From the NCBI GenBank assembly GCA_002490665.1, contig DKUL01000059.1:47958-111957 (forward strand): a stretch of 64,000 nucleotides of DNA. Reading direction: 5' to 3'. Position numbers and translations under genes: made by a program. The notes under the pieces were generated by a model. The model saw nothing but the letters and a program-made list of their open reading frames with translations, was not told the origin of the DNA and searched no databases. Position 1 is the stretch's first letter, and each line of letters starts with the position of its first letter. Source of the DNA: Lachnospiraceae bacterium UBA7205 (GTDB lineage Bacteria > Bacillota > Clostridia > Lachnospirales > Lachnospiraceae). Below are positions 37,008-44,867 of the stretch, piece by piece.

Positions 37008-37421
37008 ATGGACAATAAAATTGATGACATGTACATAGGGCAGGAATACAGCAAGACATTTTGTGTGACGGAAGAAAAAGGACACATGTTTGCGGAGGTA
37101 TCACAAGATTACAATTTACTGCATCTGGATGAGGAGTACGCCCGCGACACGATGTTTCATGGAAGAATCGCACATGGAATGCTTGTTGCAAGCTTTATTT
37201 CCGGTGTCCTGGGAAATGACTTTCCAGGAGTGGGAACCATATATATGGGACAGGAACTGCAATTTATCCGTCCGGTTCGCTATGGGGACGAGATTCTGGT
37301 CACAGTCAGGGTAATTGAGATGGATAATGAGACGGGGAAAATGAAATTGTATACGGAATGCAGAAACCAGACGGGCAAGAATGTCATTGAAGGCTATGCG
37401 TACATTATGAAGAAAGGATAA
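37008..37421 (+). CDS. MaoC-like (R)-specific enoyl-CoA hydratase
   Basis: 137-residue single hot-dog protein. The hydratase-2 motif is present: SQDYNLLHLDEEYA with catalytic Asp34 and His39, then FHGRIAHGMLVAS and FIRPVRYGDEI. Such enzymes convert trans-2-enoyl-CoA to (R)-3-hydroxyacyl-CoA. There is no fatty acid, PHB or polyketide gene nearby; it is enclosed between a sugar aminotransferase and an acyltransferase (11 bases downstream). That location suggests supply of a 3-hydroxyacyl-CoA for N-acylation of an amino sugar (inference). Confidence 0.9.
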   Translation: MDNKIDDMYIGQEYSKTFCVTEEKGHMFAEVSQDYNLLHLDEEYARDTMFHGRIAHGMLVASFISGVLGNDFPGVGTIYMGQELQFIRPVRYGDEILVTVRVIEMDNETGKMKLYTECRNQTGKNVIEGYAYIMKKG

Positions 37422-37432
37422 GGAACAGGAAC

Positions 37433-38347
37433 ATGCAAAAGATATCGTTTGTGGATAATAATCTGCTTTTGGGAGACTGTCATGTAAAAAGGGACTACGG
37501 ACAGCTACGGCAGCAAATTATAGGCGGCAGCCATGGTGTGACAGAGCAACTGACAAATAACGGAGAGGTGTTCGGCTACCATGTAACAAAAAATGAAAAT
37601 GTGTCCAATATTTACGGCATGGACTGTTATGTCGTGAAATTTATTTTTTCAGGTGTCTCGCAGCTGCATGACAATTGCCAGGAAGACATCCTGTGTCAGC
37701 TGGTCGACAAGGTAAAAGCATATGTCGATGCCCACAAAGGGTATTATAACCTGCGGATCCCGACACACATTGTCGACCTGATTAAGGCGGTCAATGCAAA
37801 GTTTTCCAATACGATTTTTTGCGGCGGCACCGTTGAGGAAATTGTGCACGGAAAATATGTGGATGACCACAACGCAAATCACCTTGTCATTGAATTTGCA
37901 GACGAGGATGACATTGAGCGGTATCAGGATGATTTGATGGCGATGACGCTCGAGTCATTCAGGACATATCAGGGGCAGTACCATATATCAAGTGTCACGC
38001 AGAATAAGGCAGGCGTCATTTATGAAAACTGGATTAAGGGAACAATGGAGTCACTGAATAATGAAGGGGTTGTCATCGCAAAGAAAAATGACATCCCTGT
38101 CGGTTTTGTGACAGTGAAGGAAGCGGACAACGCCGTTGAGGGTGTCCTGTCTGCCGTTGACCCGGCAAACAGAAAACTGGGGGCTTATAAGGCGATGATT
38201 GCATATTTAATAAATGACGCGAACCGAAAGGAAAAAAGCTTTGTCACCAGTACGCAGTTCGACAATTTTATCGTGCAGGGTGTGTGGAATTCACTGGGGT
38301 TAAGACCATTTTATTCCATATACAATATCCATATTGACAACAGATAG
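37433..38347 (+). CDS. GNAT-type acyltransferase, probable amino-sugar N-acyltransferase
   Basis: 304 residues. The C-terminal half (about 185-304) has GNAT features: the VGFVTVKEADNAVEGVLSAV strand pair, RKLGAYKAMIAYL acyl-CoA loop and the SFVTSTQFDNFIVQGVWNSL end that resembles WecD/RffC. The N-terminal 180 residues are not assigned but look like a degenerate GNAT-like half. WecD acetylates the product of WecE; here the adjacent MaoC hydratase makes a longer 3-hydroxyacyl donor possible. Operon spacing is tight on the left; the right gap is 29 bases. Confidence 0.75.
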   Translation: MQKISFVDNNLLLGDCHVKRDYGQLRQQIIGGSHGVTEQLTNNGEVFGYHVTKNENVSNIYGMDCYVVKFIFSGVSQLHDNCQEDILCQLVDKVKAYVDAHKGYYNLRIPTHIVDLIKAVNAKFSNTIFCGGTVEEIVHGKYVDDHNANHLVIEFADEDDIERYQDDLMAMTLESFRTYQGQYHISSVTQNKAGVIYENWIKGTMESLNNEGVVIAKKNDIPVGFVTVKEADNAVEGVLSAVDPANRKLGAYKAMIAYLINDANRKEKSFVTSTQFDNFIVQGVWNSLGLRPFYSIYNIHIDNR

Positions 38348-38376
38348 TTTTTCAGGTAGATGAGGAGAGTACGGTT

Positions 38377-39309
38377 ATGAAAATTTCCTTTGTGATTCCC
38401 TGTTACCGTTCGGAGCATACGCTGGAAACAGTAGTAAATGAGATAAGGGACAAGATGCTGCTTATGCATAAGGAGACGTATGAAATCATTCTGGTCAATG
38501 ACTGTTCGCCGGATAATACATTTGCTGTTATACGGAAATTATGTGCCGGGGACAAAAGGATTATCGGACTTGACCATGCTAAGAATTTCGGACAACATGC
38601 GGCGCTGATGGCGGGGTTTCATTTTGTGTCGGGGGATGTTATTGTCTGCATGGATGATGATGGGCAGACTCCGGCGGATGAGGTGGACAGGCTGCTGGAC
38701 AGGATAGAGGAAGGCTATGATGTGGTTTATGCCGAATATGAGGACAAACGGCACTCTGTGTTTCGCAATATTGGCAGCAGCGTCAATCGGAAAATGACTG
38801 AGGTAATGCTGGGAAAGCCCAGGGAGTTATATATATCCAGCTACTTTGCCGCAAAGCGGTTTGTGGTGGATGAGATGATAAAATACCAGAATGCATATCC
38901 GTATGTGCTGGGACTGGTTCTGCGGACAACAAAAAATATCTGTAACGTGAAAGTGACCCACAGGGACAGGCTCGAGGGAATATCCGGTTATTCCCTGAAG
39001 AGACTTACTGCCTTGTGGGTTAACGGATTTACCTCTTTTTCCGTAATGCCTCTTCGGATTGCATCATATGGAGGCGTGTTCGTGGCTGTGATGGGGTTTC
39101 TGTATGCGGTATATACGATTATAAGCAAGGTGTCGAACCCGGACAGGGTGATTGGATGGAGTTCGACAATTTCTATCATATTGATTCTGGGTGGTTTTAC
39201 ATTACTGGTACTTGGGATGATCGGGGAATATGTGGGCAGGATTTATATCAGCCTTAACAATTCACCGCAATATGTAATCCGCACGGTTATCAATTATGAG
39301 GAACATTGA
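38377..39309 (+). CDS. GT2 glycosyltransferase, GtrB/ArnC-like (undecaprenyl-phosphate sugar)
   Basis: 310 residues. SFVIPCYRSEHTLETVV start, VNDCSPDNT, CMDDDGQTPADEV, and HRDRLEGISGYSLKRL (the R-x-G-x-S-x-Y-x(2)-K region typical for GtrB/ArnC), with two C-terminal helices (about 228-250 and 265-287). Loads a sugar on undecaprenyl phosphate in the cytoplasmic leaflet. In glycan clusters it pairs with a flippase and a GT-C transferase; the membrane proteins at 31138, 34193 and 39425 are candidates. The HRDRLEG block is often next to the WecE-type 4-amino sugars, but the substrate cannot be read. Confidence 0.9.
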   Translation: MKISFVIPCYRSEHTLETVVNEIRDKMLLMHKETYEIILVNDCSPDNTFAVIRKLCAGDKRIIGLDHAKNFGQHAALMAGFHFVSGDVIVCMDDDGQTPADEVDRLLDRIEEGYDVVYAEYEDKRHSVFRNIGSSVNRKMTEVMLGKPRELYISSYFAAKRFVVDEMIKYQNAYPYVLGLVLRTTKNICNVKVTHRDRLEGISGYSLKRLTALWVNGFTSFSVMPLRIASYGGVFVAVMGFLYAVYTIISKVSNPDRVIGWSSTISIILILGGFTLLVLGMIGEYVGRIYISLNNSPQYVIRTVINYEEH

Positions 39310-39339
39310 ATAAAATGCATTTAAGGGCAGGGGTAAACA

Positions 39340-39519
39340 ATGAAGAAAGAAGTGGTAGGCATAGCAGCATGTGTGGTGACAATATTATTGCTGACTTATG
39401 CAATTGTGATTCGGCAGATGGGATATGAGGATTCTGATTTTCGTATACACACTGATGCTGTTATGTATGCAGTATGCAGCCGCTTTTTTGGTGGATTCAG
39501 GGGAGGGAGGCAGTGTTGA
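39340..39519 (+). CDS. Small membrane ORF overlapping the next gene in another frame
   Basis: 59 codons from ATG 39340, which has GCAGGGG six bases upstream. The start MKKEVVGIAACVVTILLL is a convincing membrane helix, but the second half (residues about 37-59) is unremarkable. The frame ends inside the next reading frame. It could be a small membrane protein, or the true N-terminus of the following gene joined by a +1 frameshift or sequencing error somewhere in 39410-39516. See findings. Confidence 0.4.
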   Translation: MKKEVVGIAACVVTILLLTYAIVIRQMGYEDSDFRIHTDAVMYAVCSRFFGGFRGGRQC

Positions 39520-39937
39520 GTTTGCATGGTTTGCTGTCTGGAAATCATGGTCGCCGGATATAAAGGTATCGTTTGTGATTAGCCTGCTGTTTCCGATATA
39601 TTACTATGTGGTACTTGCCAGCCGGTATAAAACTTTCGGAATGGACGATGTGTTTGCAGGCTGCATTTTCCTATGCGGTGTCCTGGAATATGGTATGCTT
39701 GCAGAGACGGGAGAACGCAGATACCATGGCAATTTTGCATGGGGATTACAGCTTGCGGTATTTCTGGTGTGGTTTGTCAGTGTCAAAAAATTTTGCAGAT
39801 TCAACAGGGATTACAATGTCGATGGTAAGTGGGAAAGAAGGAAGGTACTGGCAGGCTGGATTATCTTGCTGATGCAGGGGTTTTCCGGAATATATTACAT
39901 TGCCCAGTTGCTGTGCATAGAGGGGAAATGGTATTAG
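39425..39937 (+). CDS. Small multi-helix membrane protein, last gene of the glycan cluster
   Basis: 170 residues with about five hydrophobic segments (for example RILIFVYTLMLLCMQYAAAF and WGLQLAVFLVWFVSV). No family recognised. The start ATG 39425 has no good ribosome binding site, unlike the overlapping ORF at 39340, so it may be translated by coupling or represent the rest of a longer protein. By position after a GtrB-like gene a flippase-like role can be imagined, but it does not show a GtrA signature. Confidence 0.6.
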   Translation: MRILIFVYTLMLLCMQYAAAFLVDSGEGGSVEFAWFAVWKSWSPDIKVSFVISLLFPIYYYVVLASRYKTFGMDDVFAGCIFLCGVLEYGMLAETGERRYHGNFAWGLQLAVFLVWFVSVKKFCRFNRDYNVDGKWERRKVLAGWIILLMQGFSGIYYIAQLLCIEGKWY

Positions 39938-39949
39938 AATGGAATATAT

Positions 39950-41356
39950 TCAGGACTTTTCAAGCGTAAAGATAAACTCCGTGCCAACCCCCTCCGTGCT
40001 GACGACATTGATATTTTCATTGTGGGACTGGATGATTTCCTTTGTGATGGAAAGCCCTAATCCGGTTCCCTTTTTGTCTTTCCCGCGCGAGAGGTCGGTC
40101 TTGTAGAAACGGTCCCAGATAAGGCGGATGCTGTCCTTGGGAATGCCGATGCCGTTGTCCTTTACAGAGACCATCAGCTTGTTGGATTTTTCCACCGTCT
40201 CAATTTTAATCGCGGAGTTGCGGTGGCTGAACTTGATGGCGTTATCCACGAGATTGTAGAGTACCTGCTGGATTTTGACCATGTCCGCGTTGACGTACAT
40301 CTCGTCCCCGGTGAGGACAAGCTCAATGGAAATCAGCCGCTGGCGGCACGTTCCCTCAAAGGACATTGCCGTGTTTTTGATGACCTGGTTGATGTCAAAA
40401 TTGCTCCTGTCGAGAATCATGCCCTTGGTCGTCAGGTTGTTGAGCGTGAGCAGGGAGTTGGTCAGTTTCGTCAGGCGGTCTGTCTCGTTTAACACCACGC
40501 CGATATATTTTTCGTGCATCTCGGGAGGAATCGTGCCGTCAAGCATTGCCTCGAGATAGCCGCGCATGGAAGTGAGCGGGGAGCGGAAATCGTGGGAGAT
40601 GTTTGCGACAAGGCGTTTCTGGTTGTCCTCACTTTTTGCGACCTCGCTTGCCATATAGGCGAGGGATGCCGCCAGGTAACCGATTTCATCCTCGCTGTCC
40701 ACCTGGAATTCATACCGGAAATTGCCGATGGCGTACTGTTCGGTTGCGTGTGTGATCTTGCGCAGCGGCAGATAGACCATCTCCGTGAAAAAGAGCAGGA
40801 TGATAAGCGACAGCAGAAAAAGGATGACCAGCGTGATGTACGAAATATTCAAAAGGGAGTTGCACGAGTACTGCAGGTCGTCGATGGAGCCGTGGATGAC
40901 GACATAGCCCTTTACCTTGTACTGGGAGGAAATCGGGGCGAATGCCGATATCATTTCCGTGTCAAACATGCCGAAAAAGTTTCCGACGGTGTAAAAGGAA
41001 TTTCCGGTGATGGTGGGGCTGAAGTTCGGGATGGTGACAGGATTTTCGATGTCAGGCGGCGAGCTGGAATCCAGCACAATAAGCCCCGACGGATTGACAA
41101 TCCATATCGAGGCATCAAGAAAGGTTCCGATGGCTTCAATCTGACGCCACACGGATTCCAGCGTAATTTCGCTGTTGTAGAGGTCGGCGGCGTAGGAGTC
41201 GGCTATCAGAAGCGCTTCCTTGTACAGGGAATCGGCGCGCTCGCGCTTCATGTGTTCCAGTGTCATGCTAGAGGTAAACGTCGCGACCACGATAAAGCCA
41301 AAAAAAGCAAAAATAAAGTATGCCAGCACAAATTTCAGATACAGTGTCTTTTTCAT
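39950..41356 (-). CDS. Sensor histidine kinase (HAMP, HisKA, HATPase)
   Basis: 468-residue kinase. TM1 about residues 8-30, extracytoplasmic domain to about 165, TM2 about 172-192, HAMP about 193-245, HisKA with His255 (NISHDFRSPLTSMRGYL), N box NLVDNAIKFSHR, G boxes GIGIPKDS, WDRFYKTDLSRG and GTGLGLSITKEI. The start overlaps the regulator's stop by four bases (ATGA). It resembles VanS/PhoR-type sensors in layout. It ends 12 bases from the oppositely oriented glycan cluster end. Confidence 0.95.
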   Translation of the reverse strand: MKKTLYLKFVLAYFIFAFFGFIVVATFTSSMTLEHMKRERADSLYKEALLIADSYAADLYNSEITLESVWRQIEAIGTFLDASIWIVNPSGLIVLDSSSPPDIENPVTIPNFSPTITGNSFYTVGNFFGMFDTEMISAFAPISSQYKVKGYVVIHGSIDDLQYSCNSLLNISYITLVILFLLSLIILLFFTEMVYLPLRKITHATEQYAIGNFRYEFQVDSEDEIGYLAASLAYMASEVAKSEDNQKRLVANISHDFRSPLTSMRGYLEAMLDGTIPPEMHEKYIGVVLNETDRLTKLTNSLLTLNNLTTKGMILDRSNFDINQVIKNTAMSFEGTCRQRLISIELVLTGDEMYVNADMVKIQQVLYNLVDNAIKFSHRNSAIKIETVEKSNKLMVSVKDNGIGIPKDSIRLIWDRFYKTDLSRGKDKKGTGLGLSITKEIIQSHNENINVVSTEGVGTEFIFTLEKS

Positions 41357-42054
41357 GATTTGACCTCGAACTTGTAGCCCACGCCCCAGATGGTCGAGAT
41401 GCGCCAGGACTCATGGTCCTTGATTTTTTCGCGCAGCCGCTTGATGTGGACATCAACGGTGCGCGTGTCCCCGACATATTCATAGCCCCAAATCTGGTCA
41501 AGCAGCTGCTCCCTTGTGTACACATGGTTTGGGGATGCGGCGAGGAAGTACAGCAGTTCAAGCTCCTTGGGGGGCATTTCAATTGTTTTCCCGTTATAGA
41601 TGACCGAATAATTTGTCAGGTTAATTGTCAGGTTTGGATAAGTGACCTGTTTGGCGTCCGAGGCAGGCTCTGCGGGGGCAGCAGCCTTATAGCGGCGCAG
41701 GACTGCCTTGACGCGCGCCACAAGCTCTTTGGTGTCAAATGGTTTCTCAAGGTAATCGTCAGCCCCGAGCTCGAGGCCGAGCACCTTGTCAAAGACTTCC
41801 CCCTTTGCAGAGAGCATGATAATCGGTGTCTGCGATTTCTGGCGGACTTCCCGGCACACCTGATAGCCGTCGATGCCCGGGAGCATCAGATCCAGCAGGA
41901 TTAAATCCGGGGCAAAGCTGTTTGCTTCCAGCAGGGCGGATTCCCCGTCATACACGATTTTCGTCTCAAAACACTCCTTTGTCATGTAGAGGGAAATCAG
42001 CTCCGCAATATTTTCGTCGTCGTCCACAATTAATATTTTCTGTTTGTTTGCCAT
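41353..42054 (-). CDS. Response regulator, OmpR/PhoB family
   Basis: 233 residues. Receiver with Asp55 (DLILLDLMLPGIDGYQV), MLSAKGEVFDKVLG, LEKPF; winged helix from about 135 (TREQLLDQIWGYEYVGDTRT, GVGYKFEV). It lies 14 bases after mutS2 in the same direction and is coupled to its kinase. No target site was identified. Confidence 0.96.
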   Translation of the reverse strand: MANKQKILIVDDDENIAELISLYMTKECFETKIVYDGESALLEANSFAPDLILLDLMLPGIDGYQVCREVRQKSQTPIIMLSAKGEVFDKVLGLELGADDYLEKPFDTKELVARVKAVLRRYKAAAPAEPASDAKQVTYPNLTINLTNYSVIYNGKTIEMPPKELELLYFLAASPNHVYTREQLLDQIWGYEYVGDTRTVDVHIKRLREKIKDHESWRISTIWGVGYKFEVKS

Positions 42055-42068
42055 TATGGGTATCCTTT

Positions 42069-44471
42069 CTATTTGAATTCCGCAATTGTCACGCCGGCAT
42101 CGCCCTCGCCAAATTCCCCGAGGTGGTAGGACTTCACGTAGGAAATGCGTTTCAGGTACTGCTGTACAGCCTGTCTGAGTGCGCCAGTTCCCTTGCCGTG
42201 CACGATGCGGACACTCGGCGCGTGTGACAGATAGGCGTCGTCAAGGTATTTGTCAAGCTCCGCGAGCGCCTCGTCCACGGTTTTGCCAAGCAGGTTAATC
42301 TCCGTGGAAATCGTTGCCGTCTTGGACATGCCGATTCGTCCGCTTCCAGAGCTTTTGGAGCCGCCGCCGAATCCTTTTTTATAGCCGGAAACACCGGGCA
42401 TGGCATCCTCGTTTATCAGCACAAGATCCTTGATATTGACCTTTGAACGGATAATGCCGCACTGGACGAAAAGGTCGCCCTTGGCATCCGGTTTTGAGGA
42501 GACGGTGCCCTTGAGTCCCATGGAAACGACCCTGACCATATCGCCGGGTTTAATCTGGTTTGGTTTGAGTACCTTGTGCGTGGGCTTTTCGGCAGGGGCT
42601 GCCAGCTTTGTATTTTTTTCGGAAATTTTGTCGCGCACCTTTGTGCGTGCTTTTTCCAAATCCTTGATGGAGGCGTTGTTGAGATTGACCTTCTGGAAAT
42701 CGCGGATGGTCTCGTCAGCGACGTCCTTTGCCTCCTGCAATATTTTGCGCGCTTCCTCGTTTGCCTCGCGCAGTATCTTGTCTTTCTGTGCCTCGAGCCG
42801 TTCCTGTTTCTGCTCGAGCTTTTTCTTTAACGATTCGACTTCCGCCTTGTAACGCTGGATTTCGTTCTGTTCGTTTTCGATGGTGCGTCGGCTTGTCTCA
42901 AGGTCGGACAATAAATCCTCGAAGCTTTCGTCCTCCTCGCTGATATGTTCCTTTGCGGATGCGATAATTTCGTCAGGCAGTCCAAGCTTTGATGAAATGG
43001 CAAAAGCGTTGCTCTTGCCGGGAATGCCAATCAGCAGGCGGTAGGTCGGACGCAGCGTTTCCACATCAAATTCACAGCAGGCGTTTTCCACATACGATGT
43101 CGTGAGTGCAAAAACCTTGAGCTCGCTGTAATGTGTGGTAGCCATAGTGCGGATACCCTTGTCATGCAGATGCTTGAGGATGGCGATGGCAAGCGCGGCG
43201 CCCTCCGTGGGGTCTGTTCCGGCGCCCAGCTCATCAAAAAGGCAGAGTGCGTTTTCGTCGGCATGTTTTAAAATGGAGATGGTGTTTGTCATATGGGCAG
43301 AGAACGTGGAGAGATTCTGCTCAATGCTCTGCTCATCCCCGATATCAGCATAAACCTCCGTAAAGACACCAAGCTCCGATCGGTCAAGTGCAGGAATGTG
43401 AAGCCCCGACTGACCCATCAGGGTGAACAGTCCCACCGTTTTGAGGGAGACTGTCTTACCGCCGGTGTTTGGACCTGTCACAACCAGAAGGTCAAAGTCC
43501 TTTCCCAGACAGATGTCGATGGGAACTACATTTTTTTTGTCCAGCAGCGGATGGCGTCCTTTCCGGATATTGATGGAATGTTCCATGTTAAAAAGCGGCC
43601 GTGACGCATTCATGTCAACGGCAAGTCCTGCCCTCGCAAAGATGAAGTCCAGCTTTGTCAGCAGGCGCAGATTGTTTTCGAGCTCCTCTGTGTGTTCTCC
43701 GGCGCTTGCGCTCAGGGTGGCAAGAATCCGTTCAATTTCTTCCTGTTCCTGCATTGCCAGCTCCTTGAGCTGGTTGTTGAGGTTGACAATCACTGCCGGC
43801 TCGATAAAAAGAGTGGAACCAGTGGAAGACTGGTCGTGAATCATGCCGGGCACATTCCCCTTGTGCTCGGATTTGACGGGAATGCAGTAACGGTTGTTGC
43901 GCATGGTAATGACGGCATCCTGCAGGTAAGTGCGGTAGCTGCCGTTGACCATGCCGGTAAGCTGGTTGTGTATTTTTTCATTTGTGAGGCCGATGCTGCG
44001 CCGGATGTGCTTTAACGTGGAGCTGGCATCGTCGGCGATTTCCTCCTCGGAAATAATACAGCGGGTAATTTCGTTTTGCAACGGAGTCAGCGGCTCAAGA
44101 TTTTCGAAATAAGCCTGAAGGCTGTCCGTGATCTCCTCGCCGCGCTCCGAGCGGGCAAATGCTTTTGCCCTTGCGGCACAGGAGAGCGAGGCGGCAATTT
44201 TGAGCAGCTCGCTGGCGGAAAGTGCGCTTCCGATTTCCAGCGACTTGATGCTGAAGCTGATGTCCTTGTTTCCGCTAAAGTGGATGCGCCCGCCTTTTAC
44301 AAGCCTTGTGAATGCATCGGCTGTCTGCTGCTGCGCTTCCTCAATGTTGCTAATATCTGTCATCGGTGTCAGTTTCTGGCACAGCTCTTTTCCAGGTGCA
44401 GAGCTTGCCTTGTCAACTAACATGTCGATTATTTTATGGTATTCAAGAATTCGTAATACTCTGTCGTTCAT
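42069..44471 (-). CDS. mutS2: Endonuclease MutS2
   Basis: 800 residues, normal length. ATPase with Walker A VTGPNTGGKTVSLKT and Walker B ALCLFDELGAGTDPTEG; the dimer helices and a Lys/Glu-rich coiled coil at about 520-600; KOW-like segment (KPGDMVRVVSMGLKGTV); C-terminal Smr nuclease domain with VRIVHGKGTGALR. MutS2 acts on branched DNA and, in Bacillus, also on collided ribosomes. It heads a likely three-gene unit with the two-component system. Confidence 0.97.
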   Translation of the reverse strand: MNDRVLRILEYHKIIDMLVDKASSAPGKELCQKLTPMTDISNIEEAQQQTADAFTRLVKGGRIHFSGNKDISFSIKSLEIGSALSASELLKIAASLSCAARAKAFARSERGEEITDSLQAYFENLEPLTPLQNEITRCIISEEEIADDASSTLKHIRRSIGLTNEKIHNQLTGMVNGSYRTYLQDAVITMRNNRYCIPVKSEHKGNVPGMIHDQSSTGSTLFIEPAVIVNLNNQLKELAMQEQEEIERILATLSASAGEHTEELENNLRLLTKLDFIFARAGLAVDMNASRPLFNMEHSINIRKGRHPLLDKKNVVPIDICLGKDFDLLVVTGPNTGGKTVSLKTVGLFTLMGQSGLHIPALDRSELGVFTEVYADIGDEQSIEQNLSTFSAHMTNTISILKHADENALCLFDELGAGTDPTEGAALAIAILKHLHDKGIRTMATTHYSELKVFALTTSYVENACCEFDVETLRPTYRLLIGIPGKSNAFAISSKLGLPDEIIASAKEHISEEDESFEDLLSDLETSRRTIENEQNEIQRYKAEVESLKKKLEQKQERLEAQKDKILREANEEARKILQEAKDVADETIRDFQKVNLNNASIKDLEKARTKVRDKISEKNTKLAAPAEKPTHKVLKPNQIKPGDMVRVVSMGLKGTVSSKPDAKGDLFVQCGIIRSKVNIKDLVLINEDAMPGVSGYKKGFGGGSKSSGSGRIGMSKTATISTEINLLGKTVDEALAELDKYLDDAYLSHAPSVRIVHGKGTGALRQAVQQYLKRISYVKSYHLGEFGEGDAGVTIAEFK

Positions 44472-44485
44472 TATACTCCTCCATT

Positions 44486-44651
44486 CTAGAGCGTGTTTGA
44501 AAAATCATTCCTGACATCTGCACGTCCCACTTTGCGTGATATCTGCACCAAATTCAGGTTGCATAGCCCACTATGCGCCCTTCATTTGGCACAAATCTCC
44601 CACAAATTGTGACGCACATCTGACAGAAAGCATTTTTCAGACACGCTCTAG
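44486..44651. repeat. MITE-like imperfect palindrome, 166 bases
   Basis: The ends CTAGAGCGTGT (44486-44496) and ACACGCTCTAG (44641-44651) are exact inverted repeats. The similarity continues inward (TGAAAAAT/ATTTTTCA, then interrupted matches such as GCACGTCCCACTTTGCGT against its counterpart) up to a centre near CATAGCCCACTATG. It is non-coding and lies in the 396-base gap between mutS2 and the HtrA-like gene. The terminal TA could be the target duplication of an IS630/Tc1-type transposase. I believe related sequences recur in Lachnospiraceae genomes, but this was not searched. Confidence 0.65.
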
Positions 44652-44785
44652 CCAAAGCCTGCGAATTTGGGCGTAAGCACAAATTTATTATATCATACTA
44701 ATCTGTTTTAATCAAAGAAAAAGAGCGGGTGGCTCAAAAATCATTGACCGCCGAAAATCTATCCGCTATACTTATGGAAGTAGAA

Positions 44786-44818
44786 ATATACTGGCGGTCG
44801 GAAAGACTGACCGCCCAG
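44786..44818 (+). repeat. 33-base dispersed repeat, copy B
   Basis: 31 of 33 bases match 22609-22641 in the VTC gene. Here the palindrome is perfect: GGCGGTC (44793-44799), nine bases, GACCGCC (44809-44815). It lies 50 bases ahead of the HtrA-like gene. A third TGACCGCC occurs near 44745. Confidence 0.7.
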
Positions 44819-44867
44819 GTCGTGAGTATCATTACACCAAGGCTGCAACAGAAAGGCAAGGACGGTC

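Noticed and set aside
40514..41377. Plus-strand open frame (287 codons) opposite the sensor kinase
   Set aside because: Antisense to intact HAMP, HisKA and ATPase motifs; no start site or domain.
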